Source: Microbispora sp. H13382
Lineage (GTDB): Bacteria; Actinomycetota; Actinomycetes; Streptosporangiales; Streptosporangiaceae
DNA: 64,000 nt
NCBI RefSeq assembly: GCF_014161445.1
Contig: NZ_JABBXA010000011.1
Location: 204,275-268,274, forward strand
Direction of reading: 5' to 3'
A program made the translations under genes and the position numbers. This document shows positions 1-8,241 of this stretch, piece after piece. The notes beneath the pieces are model-generated. The model worked only from the letters and a program-made list of their open reading frames with translations, searched no databases and was not told where the DNA came from. Each line of letters starts with the position of its first letter. The stretch's first letter is position 1.

Positions 1-114
1 CGGGGGCTGCGGTACGAGACCGCGACGCGCCTGCGCCTCGACGAGCTGCCGAAGGACCGGGTGTGGCCGCGTTTCCTCGCGATGGAGGACCGCCTGCGGG
101 AGGTGCCGCGATGA
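1..114 (+). CDS. C-terminal end of an unidentified protein (partial)
   Basis: Frame +1 is open from the first base and stops at TGA 112-114, giving the last 37 residues of a protein that starts outside the window. The residues are charged and show no recognisable motif. The stop overlaps the ATG of the next gene in an ATGA arrangement, so the two are probably translationally coupled and may act together. Nothing can be said about function from this fragment. Confidence 0.6.
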   Translation, partial: RGLRYETATRLRLDELPKDRVWPRFLAMEDRLREVPR

Positions 115-1217
115 GGGCGCGGGTCGCGGAGAGGGCACCCGGCATGACCGGGGTCCGGCCCTCGGTGCTGCTGCTGTCGTCCGACAGCAGGAGGAGGTAC
201 GCGGAGGACGTCCTGACGGCGCTGGCCCTGCCCCGAGGGGCGATCATCCAGTTCCGGTACGAGACCGACTACGTGGCGGGCGTTCTGCAACAGGCGATCG
301 CGGACGGCTCGGCCGTCGGGCGGCGCTGCCTCGTGGCCTTCCTGGCGGACCGGGAGTCGCCCGAGGCGGAGCCGTTCGTCGTGCCCGTGCGCTTCGCCAC
401 GGTCGTGACGACCGCCTGCGTCGCCGACATGGCCGTGTTCCGGCTCAGGGTGGACGACTACGCGAACCTGGAGGAGTTCCCGCTGGCCGAGGCGGAGATC
501 AGGGCCAAGGGCGGCTGGTTCGTGGACAGGCTCGCGGAGGCCAACGGCGGGCGCTGGTATCCGGCCACCACCCGATTTCCCGACCTCCACCTGCACGAGC
601 GGCCGGACGGCGACCCCGCCGCGTGGCTCGGGGTGGCCCGGCGGCTCGCGCGGCATCCCACCTTCCGCTCCTCCTGCTTCGTCCGTACGGAGGAACCGCT
701 GCTGAGCGGGGACAGGACGGGCGCGCTCGACGCCGAGGGCCGGCTGCACCTCAGCGACGGCGACACGGTGAAGATGCGGGTCAGCTTCTACTCCGAGGGC
801 TACACGCCGGCCGCGAAGCGGCTCGTCTGCGCGACCGACGGCACCTTCCTGAAGATCGCGTCCGACGACTCCTACGACGTGGCGTCGCGCTACGACACGG
901 TGGAGTTCTGGCTGCGGCCCGAGATGCTGGGCTTCGACGCGCTCGCGCGGGTCGGGATCAGGCTGGCCGTCGACACCCGGGCGGGCCCGGCTCCGCCGGG
1001 CGACTCACTGACGACGAGCGCCGGGTTTCCCGTGGTCGTGCGCCGCTCGCGGTCGCGCCTCCTCACGCGGGTGTCGGCCAGCGCGGCCGGGGCCTTCCTC
1101 GTCGCCCTGCCCGCCATACTCGGGCCGGGCGCCGACCTGCCCTGGAGGGTGCTGTACGCCGTCTGCGGAGCGGCCCTGCTCGCCGTCGCGAACATCGTCA
1201 TCTCCCACGGCAGGTGA
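111..1217 (+). CDS. Unknown protein with C-terminal membrane anchor
   Basis: A 368-residue protein that I do not recognise. The start at ATG 111 is chosen because it overlaps the upstream stop as ATGA; ATG 144 (MTGVRPSVLLL) is an alternative. The N-terminal third opens with a hydrophobic strand, VLLLSSDSRRRYAEDVL, typical of the first beta-strand of an alpha/beta domain. The middle is soluble and mixed. The last ~50 residues hold two hydrophobic segments separated by a short GADLPW turn, with a short basic tail (SHGR), so the soluble part is probably tethered to the membrane. The operon-like link to the upstream gene suggests a two-component unit. Its 3' end overlaps the convergent HD gene by over 200 nt, which is unusual. 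A role in a defence or signalling system is possible but unproven. Confidence 0.75.
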   Translation: MRARVAERAPGMTGVRPSVLLLSSDSRRRYAEDVLTALALPRGAIIQFRYETDYVAGVLQQAIADGSAVGRRCLVAFLADRESPEAEPFVVPVRFATVVTTACVADMAVFRLRVDDYANLEEFPLAEAEIRAKGGWFVDRLAEANGGRWYPATTRFPDLHLHERPDGDPAAWLGVARRLARHPTFRSSCFVRTEEPLLSGDRTGALDAEGRLHLSDGDTVKMRVSFYSEGYTPAAKRLVCATDGTFLKIASDDSYDVASRYDTVEFWLRPEMLGFDALARVGIRLAVDTRAGPAPPGDSLTTSAGFPVVVRRSRSRLLTRVSASAAGAFLVALPAILGPGADLPWRVLYAVCGAALLAVANIVISHGR

Positions 1218-1850
1218 CACCCCACCGGAGAACAGGTGCGGGCGCCGCGCGAACTCCCGGCACAGCTCGTCGAACAACGGCAGCAGTGCCGGGCAGCTCA
1301 TGCGTATCTTCCGCCTGGCCGTGATCTCGGTGCGCTTGTACGCGGCCCAGGTCGGGCGCAGCGGGTGATGGTCGGCCAGCAGCACGTTGACGTGGGGGAG
1401 CAGCTTGTCCAGCGCGTAGACGAACCTGCTCTCCGGGTCGCGCTGCGCCTTGTAGCCGTACAGGTCATCGACGAGCCAGGGAAACGTCCGGCCGAAGTCG
1501 CGGGTGATGATCTCCCGTGCCTCCTCCTCGCGTACGGCCTTCTTCTCCCGTTCCGCCGGGCCCGCGTAGACCGACACGTCTCCCGCGTGGACCTCCGGCA
1601 GGTCGTGGACCAGCGCGTACCTGGCGATCCGCCCCGGGTCCAGGGTCTCGTCGATCAGCGGGGCGAGGCAGACCGCGGCCAGGCCCAGGGCGAAGGAGTG
1701 CTCCGCGTCGTTCTCGCGCCGGGTGACGTCCTGCGGCACGACCGAGGAGCGTTCGATCACGCACGGCGGGAAGACCAGTTCGCGCATGAGAGCCATCAGC
1801 GTGCTCGCGCCGACCCGGGGGCCGGTGGTTTTCGCGTCGTCCCTCGCCAT
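1005..1850 (-). CDS. HD-domain hydrolase (YfbR/HDDC2-like nucleotidase)
   Basis: 281 residues from ATG 1850, which follows a GAGG-type ribosome site. The first ~200 residues look like the HD family that dephosphorylates deoxynucleoside monophosphates. Visible metal-site residues are the H of RENDAEHSF, the HD pair in YALVHDLPEVHAGD, and a later aspartate in YALDKLLPH. Members usually have about 190-200 residues. Here the frame runs on for another ~70 low-complexity residues antisense to the 3' end of the convergent gene (1005-1217). That tail is probably stop-loss read-through or a sequence error rather than a domain. The gene lies downstream of the FAD monooxygenase on the same strand, with a likely terminator between. 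The hydrolase call is fairly sure; the substrate is inferred. Confidence 0.78.
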   Translation of the reverse strand: MARDDAKTTGPRVGASTLMALMRELVFPPCVIERSSVVPQDVTRRENDAEHSFALGLAAVCLAPLIDETLDPGRIARYALVHDLPEVHAGDVSVYAGPAEREKKAVREEEAREIITRDFGRTFPWLVDDLYGYKAQRDPESRFVYALDKLLPHVNVLLADHHPLRPTWAAYKRTEITARRKIRMSCPALLPLFDELCREFARRPHLFSGGVSPAVGDDDVRDGEQGRSADGVQHPPGQVGARPEYGGQGDEEGPGRAGRHPREEARPRAAHDHGKPGARRQ

Positions 1851-1967
1851 CGGGCCGCCTCGCATTGTTCGCCCGTACGCGGCCACGGCGTTTCGCCCAC
1901 GGCCTTCTCGCCAGAGTAGCCGAGCATTCATCGACGCAGCGGGGAGTATTCCCTAGTGAATAGTCAC

Positions 1968-2003
1968 GGAAAGCCGAATGCGTGTTCGGTAATCGGCATT
2001 TCC
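1968..2003 (-). terminator. Stem-loop downstream of FAD monooxygenase
   Basis: GGAAAGCCGA at 1968-1977 pairs with TCGGCATTTCC at 1993-2003 with one bulged base. It lies just past the stop of the monooxygenase gene, in an unusually AT-rich stretch. It probably ends that transcript before the HD gene. Confidence 0.45.
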
Positions 2004-2008
2004 GCATT

Positions 2009-3190
2009 TCAGGCCGCATAATCCCGGAGCGTTATCGAGGTGGCCGCCTTGGTGCTCATCTTGTCGAGCACCCGCGCCAGCGGCCCGGCGGTGAGCATCC
2101 GGTAGGTCAGGTTGCGCCGCCGGATCGCGCCCCGTGTCGGCGGGGCGAGGAAGGGGCCCGCGTTGCCCGCGACCCGCTGGCACGCCTTGGCGAACCCTCT
2201 GATCAGTCGCTCGTACTCCGGGAACGCGGCGCGGTGGTCACCGCGGGCGGCGGCCAGCTCGCCCGCCAGCACGTACGCGGCCACGACGGCCATGCCCGCC
2301 CCCATGCCGCCGCAGGTGGCGCCGTAGCCGGCGTCGCCGAGCAGCGCGATCCGCCCGTGGGTGTAGTGGTCCATGTGGACGAGGCTGATCGAGTCGAAGT
2401 AGAAGTCGGCCGCGTCGGGCACGGCCTGGAGCAGGCGGTGGGTCTCCCAGCCCGCTCCCGCGAACGCGTCCAAGAGGATCTTCTTCTGCTGCGCCACGTC
2501 GTGGTGGCCGAACTTCAGCCCGTCGGCGCGGAAGACGCACATCACCCCGGCCGTGCCGGCGTCACGGGTGCTCCCGGCCGATATGCCCCGGCCGGGCTCG
2601 TTGTACAGCAGCGCCTCGCGGACGAGTCCGAGATGGTCCGGCGCGCTGAAGATCGCGACATGGTAGCCGGACGGCCGCACGAACCGGGACTCGGGGCCGA
2701 AGGCCAGCCGCCGCACGTTCGAGTGCAGGCCGTCCGCGCCGACCACGAGGTCGAACGTCCGGGGTGCCCCGCGCTCGAAGGTCACCTCCACCCCGTCCGG
2801 GGTCTCGGTCAGGGACGCGACGGAGTCGCCGAAGACGTACTCCACGTCGTCCCTGGTCCGGTCGTACAGCACGCGGGCGAGGTCGCCGCGCAGGATCTCC
2901 ACCTCGCCGCCGGCGAACTCCGCCGGCAGCGCGACGATCTGGTCGCCGCGCCAGTCGACCACCCGCAGCGGGCCGGGGTCGGTGCGCAGGCGCCGGATCT
3001 CGTCCAGGACGCCCATCCGCCGCAGCACGTTCATGTGGACCGCCCCGCGGAAGTCGACCGCCTGGCCGCCCTCCCGCAGGGCCGGGGCCCGCTCGACGAC
3101 GGTGGGGGAGAAGCCGTGCCGGCGCAGCCAGTAGGCGACGGCCGGCCCGGCGATGCTCGCGCCGGAGATCAGGACGGACGGGGTCTTCAT
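2009..3190 (-). CDS. FAD-dependent aromatic-type monooxygenase
   Basis: 393 residues of the p-hydroxybenzoate-hydroxylase-like class, which use NAD(P)H and O2 to hydroxylate small organic substrates through a flavin hydroperoxide. Start ATG 3190 has AGGAG 6-10 nt upstream. Residues 8-14 carry the GASIAGP nucleotide-binding loop of a Rossmann fold. The DG motif is seen as VVGADGLHSNVRR in the middle, and the second FAD motif as IALLGDAGYGATCGGMG about 100 residues before the end. The C-terminus is basic and lacks the extra thioredoxin-like domain of the phenol hydroxylases. There is no pathway context. It lies downstream of lpd with 127 nt between. The substrate is unknown; antibiotic-modifying homologues (rifampicin or tetracycline type) share this fold. 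Confidence 0.85.
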   Translation of the reverse strand: MKTPSVLISGASIAGPAVAYWLRRHGFSPTVVERAPALREGGQAVDFRGAVHMNVLRRMGVLDEIRRLRTDPGPLRVVDWRGDQIVALPAEFAGGEVEILRGDLARVLYDRTRDDVEYVFGDSVASLTETPDGVEVTFERGAPRTFDLVVGADGLHSNVRRLAFGPESRFVRPSGYHVAIFSAPDHLGLVREALLYNEPGRGISAGSTRDAGTAGVMCVFRADGLKFGHHDVAQQKKILLDAFAGAGWETHRLLQAVPDAADFYFDSISLVHMDHYTHGRIALLGDAGYGATCGGMGAGMAVVAAYVLAGELAAARGDHRAAFPEYERLIRGFAKACQRVAGNAGPFLAPPTRGAIRRRNLTYRMLTAGPLARVLDKMSTKAATSITLRDYAA

Positions 3191-3261
3191 GTGGGCTCCT
3201 CTGGATCGAGGGGCCGCGAGGTGTCGCGGCCCACGAGAGGAGCGTCGGCCCCGGCGCTGAC

Positions 3262-3300
3262 CGATCGCCCACCGCCCGCCCACCGCCCGCCCACCGGGCG
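3262..3300. repeat. Short GC-rich direct repeat
   Basis: Three near-identical copies of a CGCCCACCGCC-like unit lie between the lpd stop and the monooxygenase start, flanked by two CTGACCG copies. This is simple-sequence DNA in the intergenic gap with no obvious function. Confidence 0.4.
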
Positions 3301-3317
3301 CTGACCGGCCGTCGCCG

Positions 3318-4718
3318 TCACATGTTGATCATGTGTCCGGCCAGGCCGTGGATCGCCTCCTTGACCGCCTCGCCCAGCGTCGGATGCGCGTGGACGTTGC
3401 GCGCCACCTCGTGCACCGTGAGGTCCCACTGCTGAGCCAGGGTCAGCTCGGGCAGCAGCTCGGTCACCTCGGGCCCGATGAGGTGGGCGCCGAGGATCTC
3501 GCCGTACTTCGCGTCGCTGAGGACCTTGACGAACCCGCCGGGGTCGCCCAGCCCGTGCGCCTTGCCGTTGGCCGTGAACGGGAACTTGACCACCTTCACG
3601 TCGAAGCCCTGCTCGCGCGCCTGGGCCTCGGTGTAGCCGAAGCTCGCGATCTGCGGCTGGCAGTAGGTCGCCCGGGGGATCATCACGTAGTCGAGCTCCA
3701 TCGTCTCCGCGCCCGCGATCGTCTCGGCGGCGATGACGCCCATCGACTCGGCGGCGTGGGCCAGCATGAGCTTCGCGGTGACGTCCCCGATGGCGAAGAT
3801 GTGCGGCACGTTGGTGCGGCAGCGGCCGTCCACGGCGATCGCGCCCCGCTCGGTCAGCCGTACGCCGGTGTTCTCCAGGCCGTATCCCTCGACGCGCGGC
3901 TGGAAGCCGATGGCCTGCAGCACCTTGTCGGCCTCCAGCACGGAGGTCTCGCCGTTCCTGGAGACCGTGACCCGCACCTTGTCGCCGCTGTCGTCGATCG
4001 ACTCGACCCGGGTGGAGGTCAGCACCTCGATGCCGAGCCGCCGGTAGCGCCGCGCCAGTTCCGCCGACACCTCCTGGTCCTCCAGCGGGACCATCCGGTC
4101 GAGGAACTCGACGATCGTGACCTTCACGCCGTAGTTGTGCAGCACGTACGCGAACTCGACGCCGATGGCCCCGGCCCCCGCGATGATCACACTCTCCGGC
4201 AGGGTCTCGCTGAGGATCTGCTCCTCGTACGTCACCACGCGCTCGGACAGGGACGTGCCCGGCAGCAGGCGGGTCGTCGCCCCGGCCGCGATGATGCAGT
4301 GGTCGAACGTCACCGTGCGCACCGAGCCGTCCGCGCCGCGCACCTCCATGGTGTCCGGGCCGGTGAAGGCGCCGCGTCCGTCGTACTCGGTGATGCCGTT
4401 CTTCTTCATCAGGTAGTGGACGCCCTTGACCCGTCCGTCCGCGACCTGCCGGCTGCGGCGGAAGGCGGCGCCGTAGTCGAGGGTGATCGGGCCGTCCGCC
4501 CGGATGCCGAACGTCTTGGTCTCGTTCGTCAGGATGTGGGCGAGCTCGGCGTTGCGCAGCAACGCCTTCGAGGGGATGCAGCCCACGTTGAGGCAGACGC
4601 CGCCCCAGTAGCGCTCCTCGACGACCGCCGTGCTGAGCCCGAGCTGGGCCGAGCGGACCGCGGCGGTGTACCCGCCGGGCCCGGCGCCGAGGACCACGAC
4701 ATCGTAATGATCGGTCAT
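3318..4718 (-). CDS. lpdA: Dihydrolipoamide dehydrogenase (E3)
   Basis: 466 residues, the usual family length. E3 reoxidises the dihydrolipoyl group of 2-oxoacid dehydrogenase E2 subunits, or the glycine cleavage H protein, passing electrons through FAD to NAD+. The N-terminus has the FAD loop GAGPGG (11-16), then the redox disulfide C42-LNVG-C47 in [14 protein letters not shown] central NAD-binding [10 protein letters not shown] follows. The dimer-interface active-site pair is the His and Glu of HAHPTLGEA near residues 445-450. The only other 2-oxoacid dehydrogenase genes in the window, E1alpha/E1beta/E2 at 41.2-44.8 kb, have no linked E3, so this enzyme could serve them in trans. It probably also serves the pyruvate and oxoglutarate complexes. 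Confidence 0.95.
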   Translation of the reverse strand: MTDHYDVVVLGAGPGGYTAAVRSAQLGLSTAVVEERYWGGVCLNVGCIPSKALLRNAELAHILTNETKTFGIRADGPITLDYGAAFRRSRQVADGRVKGVHYLMKKNGITEYDGRGAFTGPDTMEVRGADGSVRTVTFDHCIIAAGATTRLLPGTSLSERVVTYEEQILSETLPESVIIAGAGAIGVEFAYVLHNYGVKVTIVEFLDRMVPLEDQEVSAELARRYRRLGIEVLTSTRVESIDDSGDKVRVTVSRNGETSVLEADKVLQAIGFQPRVEGYGLENTGVRLTERGAIAVDGRCRTNVPHIFAIGDVTAKLMLAHAAESMGVIAAETIAGAETMELDYVMIPRATYCQPQIASFGYTEAQAREQGFDVKVVKFPFTANGKAHGLGDPGGFVKVLSDAKYGEILGAHLIGPEVTELLPELTLAQQWDLTVHEVARNVHAHPTLGEAVKEAIHGLAGHMINM

Positions 4719-4843
4719 GCACCGGACCCTACGCCGCCACGACGGCCCGGCCCGCGCGGGGTCCGTCCTCCCCGGCGCCGGATGGACCGGGCCGTCGCGG
4801 GTAGGGGCGTCGTACGTCGACCAGAGGGAGGGAGTGACGGACC

Positions 4844-5242
4844 ATGAGTGAGTTCGAGCGTTCGCGCAGGATGCCCGCGCCGGCCGACCAGGTGTTCCGC
4901 CAGGCGTCCGATGTCGGCAAGCTCGATCTCTGGATGCCCCGCGACCTGCACGTACGCGCGGAGGAGCCGCCCGCGGTCACCGTCCACGAGGACGAGACGG
5001 GGCAGGACGAACGCGCGCTGCTGCGGGCCGAGCGGGAGCAGCTGCGGATGGAGTGGGGCACCCGTGACGTGGACCGGTACGCGGGATGGCTGCAGGTGGC
5101 CGGCATCGACGACGCCAGCAGCGACGTGACGGTCCACCTGTCCTTCTTCGACGAGGGGCACACACCCCCGGCCGAGGCGGTGGAGCACGCCCTGGACGAG
5201 AGCCTCGAACGGCTGGCCGAGCAGGTGAGGCAGGCGGCCTGA
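4844..5242 (+). CDS. SRPBCC-like small protein
   Basis: 132 residues beginning at ATG 4844 behind GGGAGGGAG. The pattern is that of a START/Bet v 1-like (SRPBCC) fold: an N-terminal strand and short helix ([26 protein letters not shown]), alternating polar strands, and a long C-terminal amphipathic helix rich in A, E and L. Such folds bind hydrophobic ligands, but no catalytic residues can be assigned. It is divergent from lpd (126-nt gap) and convergent with the following genes. Function unknown; the fold assignment is tentative. Confidence 0.7.
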   Translation: MSEFERSRRMPAPADQVFRQASDVGKLDLWMPRDLHVRAEEPPAVTVHEDETGQDERALLRAEREQLRMEWGTRDVDRYAGWLQVAGIDDASSDVTVHLSFFDEGHTPPAEAVEHALDESLERLAEQVRQAA

Positions 5243-5290
5243 CCGCCCGGGCGATCCACTCGCCCTGCACGGCGGCCTGACCGCCCGTCG

Positions 5291-5560
5291 CTACCGGGCC
5301 TGCCCGGCGGCGCCCGGGCCGTCGGGCTCCTCCTCGGGTCCCTGACCGGTGGCCGGGGCCGGGGCCGGGGCCGGGGCCGGGGCCGGGGGTGGGGCCGGGG
5401 GTGGGGCGAACGCCGAAGCCCGGGCGCCGGCCAGGCCGAGCACCTGGCGTATCCACGTCTCCAGGCCCGTCGGGTCCGGCGGCGCGAGAGGATCCGGCGG
5501 CGCGAGAGGGTCCTGCCGGCCGTGCTCCCCGTGCCCTCGTCCGGGATCCGCCGTGGTCAC
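5291..5560 (-). CDS. Small proline/alanine-rich protein
   Basis: An 89-residue frame starting at GTG 5560, just beyond the LLM oxidoreductase stop and so possibly in its operon. It has a duplicated LAPPDP unit, one amphipathic helix (GLETWIRQVLGLAGARA) that looks like genuine protein, and then a Pro-Ala tail encoded by GGCCGG hexanucleotide repeats. It has no signal peptide or known domain. The ribosome site is weak, so it may be spurious, but the helix and third-position GC bias argue for coding. Confidence 0.4.
   Translation of the reverse strand: MTTADPGRGHGEHGRQDPLAPPDPLAPPDPTGLETWIRQVLGLAGARASAFAPPPAPPPAPAPAPAPAPATGQGPEEEPDGPGAAGQAR
5350..5405. repeat. GGCCGG hexanucleotide tandem repeat
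   Basis: About six head-to-tail GGCCGG units are followed by two GTGGGGCCGGGG-like units. In the minus-strand frame they encode Pro-Ala alternation. Repeat number is a multiple of two codons, so slippage would change length without shifting frame. Confidence 0.7.
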
Positions 5561-5564
5561 GTCG

Positions 5565-6488
5565 TCATCCCAGGAGGGCGGGGACCAGCAGCCGCAGATG
5601 CTCGACCTGGACGTCGACCGAGTCCGCGAGCGGCTGGACGCACACGTGGTCCGCCCCCGCGTCGTGGTGGGCGCGTACCCGCTCGGCGATCGCCTCCGGC
5701 TCGCCCCGGGCCACGATCGCGTCGACGAGCCGGTCGCTTCCCCCGTCCGCGAAGTCGTCGTCGGAGAAGCCAAGCTCACGGAGGTTGTTCACGTAGTTGG
5801 GCAGGGCCAGATAGCCGGCGGTGTACTCGCGGGCGATCTCCCGTGCCCGGCCGGCGTCGGTCTCCACCACCACCGCCTGCTCGGGCGCCAGCACCGGGGC
5901 GGGGCCCAGGATCTCGCGCGCCTTCGCGGTGTGCTCGGGCGGCACGAAGTAGGGGTGCGCGCCCTGCGCGCGCTCGGCCGCCAGTTCGAGCATCCCGCGC
6001 CGCAGCGCCGCCAGCAGCCGGGGCGGCGTCTCGGCGAGCGGCGCGCCGAAGGACGTCTGGTCCATCGCGTCGAGGTAGTCCCGCATGTACGAGAGCGGTG
6101 CGGAGTAGTCGTGCCCGCGACCGGTCACCAGGGGCTTGTGACTGACGCCCAGGCCGAGCACGAACCGCCGGTCCCACGCCTCCGCCAGGGTCGCGGCGCC
6201 GTTGGCGGCGGCGACGGCGTCGCGGCCGTAGATGTTGGCGATGCCCGTGGCGACCCGCAGCCGCCCGGTCGCCGACAGCAACAGCGCGGCGTGCGTGAAC
6301 GCCTCCCGACCCGCGGGGGTCTCGCCGACCCACAGGGTCGGGTATCCGAGCTCCTCGATCTCCGCGGCGGCCTTCCTGACCCGGGCCGCCGGGGTCACCG
6401 CCAGAGAGGACAGCCACACTCCCGTACGGCCGAGGCGGCGCCTCAGCTCGGCCACGTCGACGATGGGCGGTTGGGTGCGCTCGGCCAT
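5565..6488 (-). CDS. F420-type LLM-class oxidoreductase (TIGR03620-like)
   Basis: 307 residues of the luciferase-like monooxygenase superfamily, in the actinobacterial branch expected to use coenzyme F420. The TIM-barrel features are visible: GVWLSSLAVTPAA after a short N-terminal helix, LGYPTLWVGE, the strand LRVATGIANIYGRD, and the loop FVLGLGVSHKPLV that lines the flavin/F420 pocket. The end DHVCVQPLADSVDVQVEHLRLLVPAL is typical of the TIGR03620 subfamily. The substrate is unknown. It is divergent from the lipoprotein gene at 6879 across a 390-nt control region. A short Pro/Ala-rich frame follows it closely. Confidence 0.85.
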   Translation of the reverse strand: MAERTQPPIVDVAELRRRLGRTGVWLSSLAVTPAARVRKAAAEIEELGYPTLWVGETPAGREAFTHAALLLSATGRLRVATGIANIYGRDAVAAANGAATLAEAWDRRFVLGLGVSHKPLVTGRGHDYSAPLSYMRDYLDAMDQTSFGAPLAETPPRLLAALRRGMLELAAERAQGAHPYFVPPEHTAKAREILGPAPVLAPEQAVVVETDAGRAREIAREYTAGYLALPNYVNNLRELGFSDDDFADGGSDRLVDAIVARGEPEAIAERVRAHHDAGADHVCVQPLADSVDVQVEHLRLLVPALLG

Positions 6489-6878
6489 CCGGACGGCTCC
6501 TTGTCTGTCGTGAAGTCGGGTTGTGGTGAGATCGGGCGGGGCGGTTCGCCGGGGACGTCCCCCACGGGCCGGACGGCTTCGCCGGCGGGCGTCGCAGCCT
6601 CAGCATCGCATCGCACGCGCCGGGGACCTCGGCACCTCCCTCGCGATCGGTTCACGTGTCGGCACGCGCCGCCGCAGCCGTGCGGCTTACTCCGATTTCC
6701 CCGAGTCCGGCGGTTCATCCGCATAGGTCACTCGTGTGTCCTGAGGGAGGGGCGAGGTCGTTGTGGCGGAACCCACGAAACGGCAAAGCCCTGTCCCGGA
6801 TCTTCGCGTCCGGCGGCGGGGCCGGCGTCACCGCGTGTCTCCTGGGAGCCGCATTGCTCACTTCCCAGGAGGCCGAAC
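6489..6878. promoter_or_regulatory. Divergent intergenic region, LLM gene / lipoprotein gene
   Basis: 390 nt without a convincing gene between two divergent starts, so it should hold promoters for both. The only strong element I see is the hairpin over the lipoprotein ribosome site, described separately. Confidence 0.5.
6839..6871 (+). promoter_or_regulatory. Hairpin sequestering a Shine-Dalgarno sequence
   Basis: CTCCTGGGA (6839-6847) and TCCCAGGAG (6863-6871) form a perfect 9-bp stem with a 15-nt loop. The right arm contains most of the AGGAGG ribosome site (6867-6872) of the lipoprotein that starts at 6879. Folding would hide the site, suggesting translational control. The palindrome could instead be a protein-binding operator. 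Confidence 0.6.
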
Positions 6879-7448
6879 ATGAGGAAACTGCTGTATGCCG
6901 GCGCGGTCGCGATCAGCCTGCTGGCCGCCGGATGCGGCGGTGCCGGCGACGAGGGCGCCAGCCACGTCGCCAACGACCAGCTCAACGAGTCGCAGACGCC
7001 CGAGACCTCCGAGAGCCCCTCGGGGACGACGCCGTCCGCCGGCGTTCCGGCGTCGCCGACCTCCCCCGTCCAGGCGTCCCCCACGGGGCCCGCGCGCATC
7101 GACGCGGCGCCCACGTCGCTCGGCAGCGTGCTGGTCGGCGTGGACGGCCGCACGGTGTACCTGTTCACCAAGGACAAGGGCGGCGCCGCCACCTGCACCC
7201 AGGCCTGCGCCGCCGCGTGGCCGCCCGTGCTCACCGCGGGCGCGCCCCAGGCCGGCACGGGTGCCCGTGCCAACCTGCTCGGGACGATCCGGCGGGAGGA
7301 CGGCAGCACCCAGGTGACCTACAACAAGCACCCGCTCTACTACTACGCCAAGGACCAGAAGGCCGGGGACGTGCTCGGCCAGGACCTGCACGACTTCGGC
7401 GGCGAGTGGTACGCCGTCACGCCCGAGGGCAAGAAGGCCAAGCGCTGA
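6879..7448 (+). CDS. Secreted lipoprotein, COG4315 type
   Basis: 189 residues. The signal peptide MRKLLYAGAVAISLLAAGC ends in a lipobox with the lipidated Cys at 19. A Ser/Thr/Pro-rich spacer follows to about residue 75, then the conserved domain. That domain shows VDGRTVYLFTKDKGG, a cysteine pair in TCTQACAAAWPPV, and near the end the second repeat-like unit HPLYYYAKD followed by GGEWYAVTPEGK. Proteins of this group are lipid-anchored on the outer face of the membrane; their function is unknown, and some are redox or stress associated. Start ATG 6879 has AGGAGG with a 6-nt spacer, but that site lies in a hairpin arm, so translation may be regulated. Confidence 0.88.
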   Translation: MRKLLYAGAVAISLLAAGCGGAGDEGASHVANDQLNESQTPETSESPSGTTPSAGVPASPTSPVQASPTGPARIDAAPTSLGSVLVGVDGRTVYLFTKDKGGAATCTQACAAAWPPVLTAGAPQAGTGARANLLGTIRREDGSTQVTYNKHPLYYYAKDQKAGDVLGQDLHDFGGEWYAVTPEGKKAKR

Positions 7449-7701
7449 CGCCTCGGGCGTCCCGGACCGCGGCCGTGCCGCGACCAGTACGAGGCCGGCG
7501 CCTTCCGGGGCGAATGACCTCACCACTACTTCCTCTCGAACCGATCCGCCCTCCCGTACGGCTCCCCGCCCGCCGTACTGGAGGGCGGATTCGTCTGCTC
7601 TTCAGATCGAGGAGCGCGTCAAAACCGCCCGGAGCCCACTAGGCTTAGCACCACTCCGCCCTGTGTCCGCGGCCGCTTCATCATTTGAAAGTGGGCTCGC
7701 G

Positions 7702-8175
7702 ATGGCATCGGACGCGTCATCCGTTCTCGAGAACGTCCTCACCGGCATGGCCGGCCTGTTCGGGGTCGACGGCGCCGCGTTGATGCTGCTCGACGGTCAG
7801 GACCGCCTCCGCGCGGTCGGGGCGACCGACGACGACGGCGTACTGCTGGAGTCCGCCCAGGAGTCCGTGGGCGACGGCCCCGCCATCGAGAGCGCCGCCA
7901 GCGGCGGCCTCGTCGCGATCCACGATCTGCACGCCGCGAGCCCCATGGGGTTCCCGCACGTGGCCGTCCACGCCCCGCCGGTCCGGGCCGTCCTCTCCGT
8001 ACCGCTCATCGAGGATCGCGAACTCATCGGCGTCCTGGACTTCTACGCCCGCGACGGGCGGGTCTGGGACCGCGCGGAGGCGCAGGCCGGTTCCCGTCTC
8101 GGCGAGCTGATGGTCATCGTTCTCCAGGTCCTGGCCGAGATCAGGACTGATCGAGCCCCATTCGGGCAGTTGTGA
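7702..8175 (+). CDS. GAF-domain sensor protein
   Basis: 157 residues from ATG 7702; the ribosome site is weak and the frame stays open upstream to GTG 7663. Almost the whole protein is one GAF domain: helix SVLENVLTGMAGLFGV, strand GAALMLLDGQDRLRAVGATD, the central LESAQESVGDGP, and ending RAVLSVPLIEDRELIGVLDFYARDGRVWD. GAF domains bind small ligands or sense redox state. There is no output domain, so it probably works through partners such as the GAF-ANTAR protein 66 nt downstream. Together with the STAS gene this forms a three-gene signalling unit. Confidence 0.82.
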   Translation: MASDASSVLENVLTGMAGLFGVDGAALMLLDGQDRLRAVGATDDDGVLLESAQESVGDGPAIESAASGGLVAIHDLHAASPMGFPHVAVHAPPVRAVLSVPLIEDRELIGVLDFYARDGRVWDRAEAQAGSRLGELMVIVLQVLAEIRTDRAPFGQL

Positions 8176-8241
8176 TGGCCGAATCGGCACCTCTCCCACA
8201 GGCCACGGCGGTGCGAGGTGAGGTTCACGAGAGGATACGGA

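Noticed and set aside
5349..6878. Upstream extension of the lipoprotein frame by about 510 codons
   Set aside because: The extension is antisense to the LLM gene; the true start at 6879 has a ribosome site and signal peptide.
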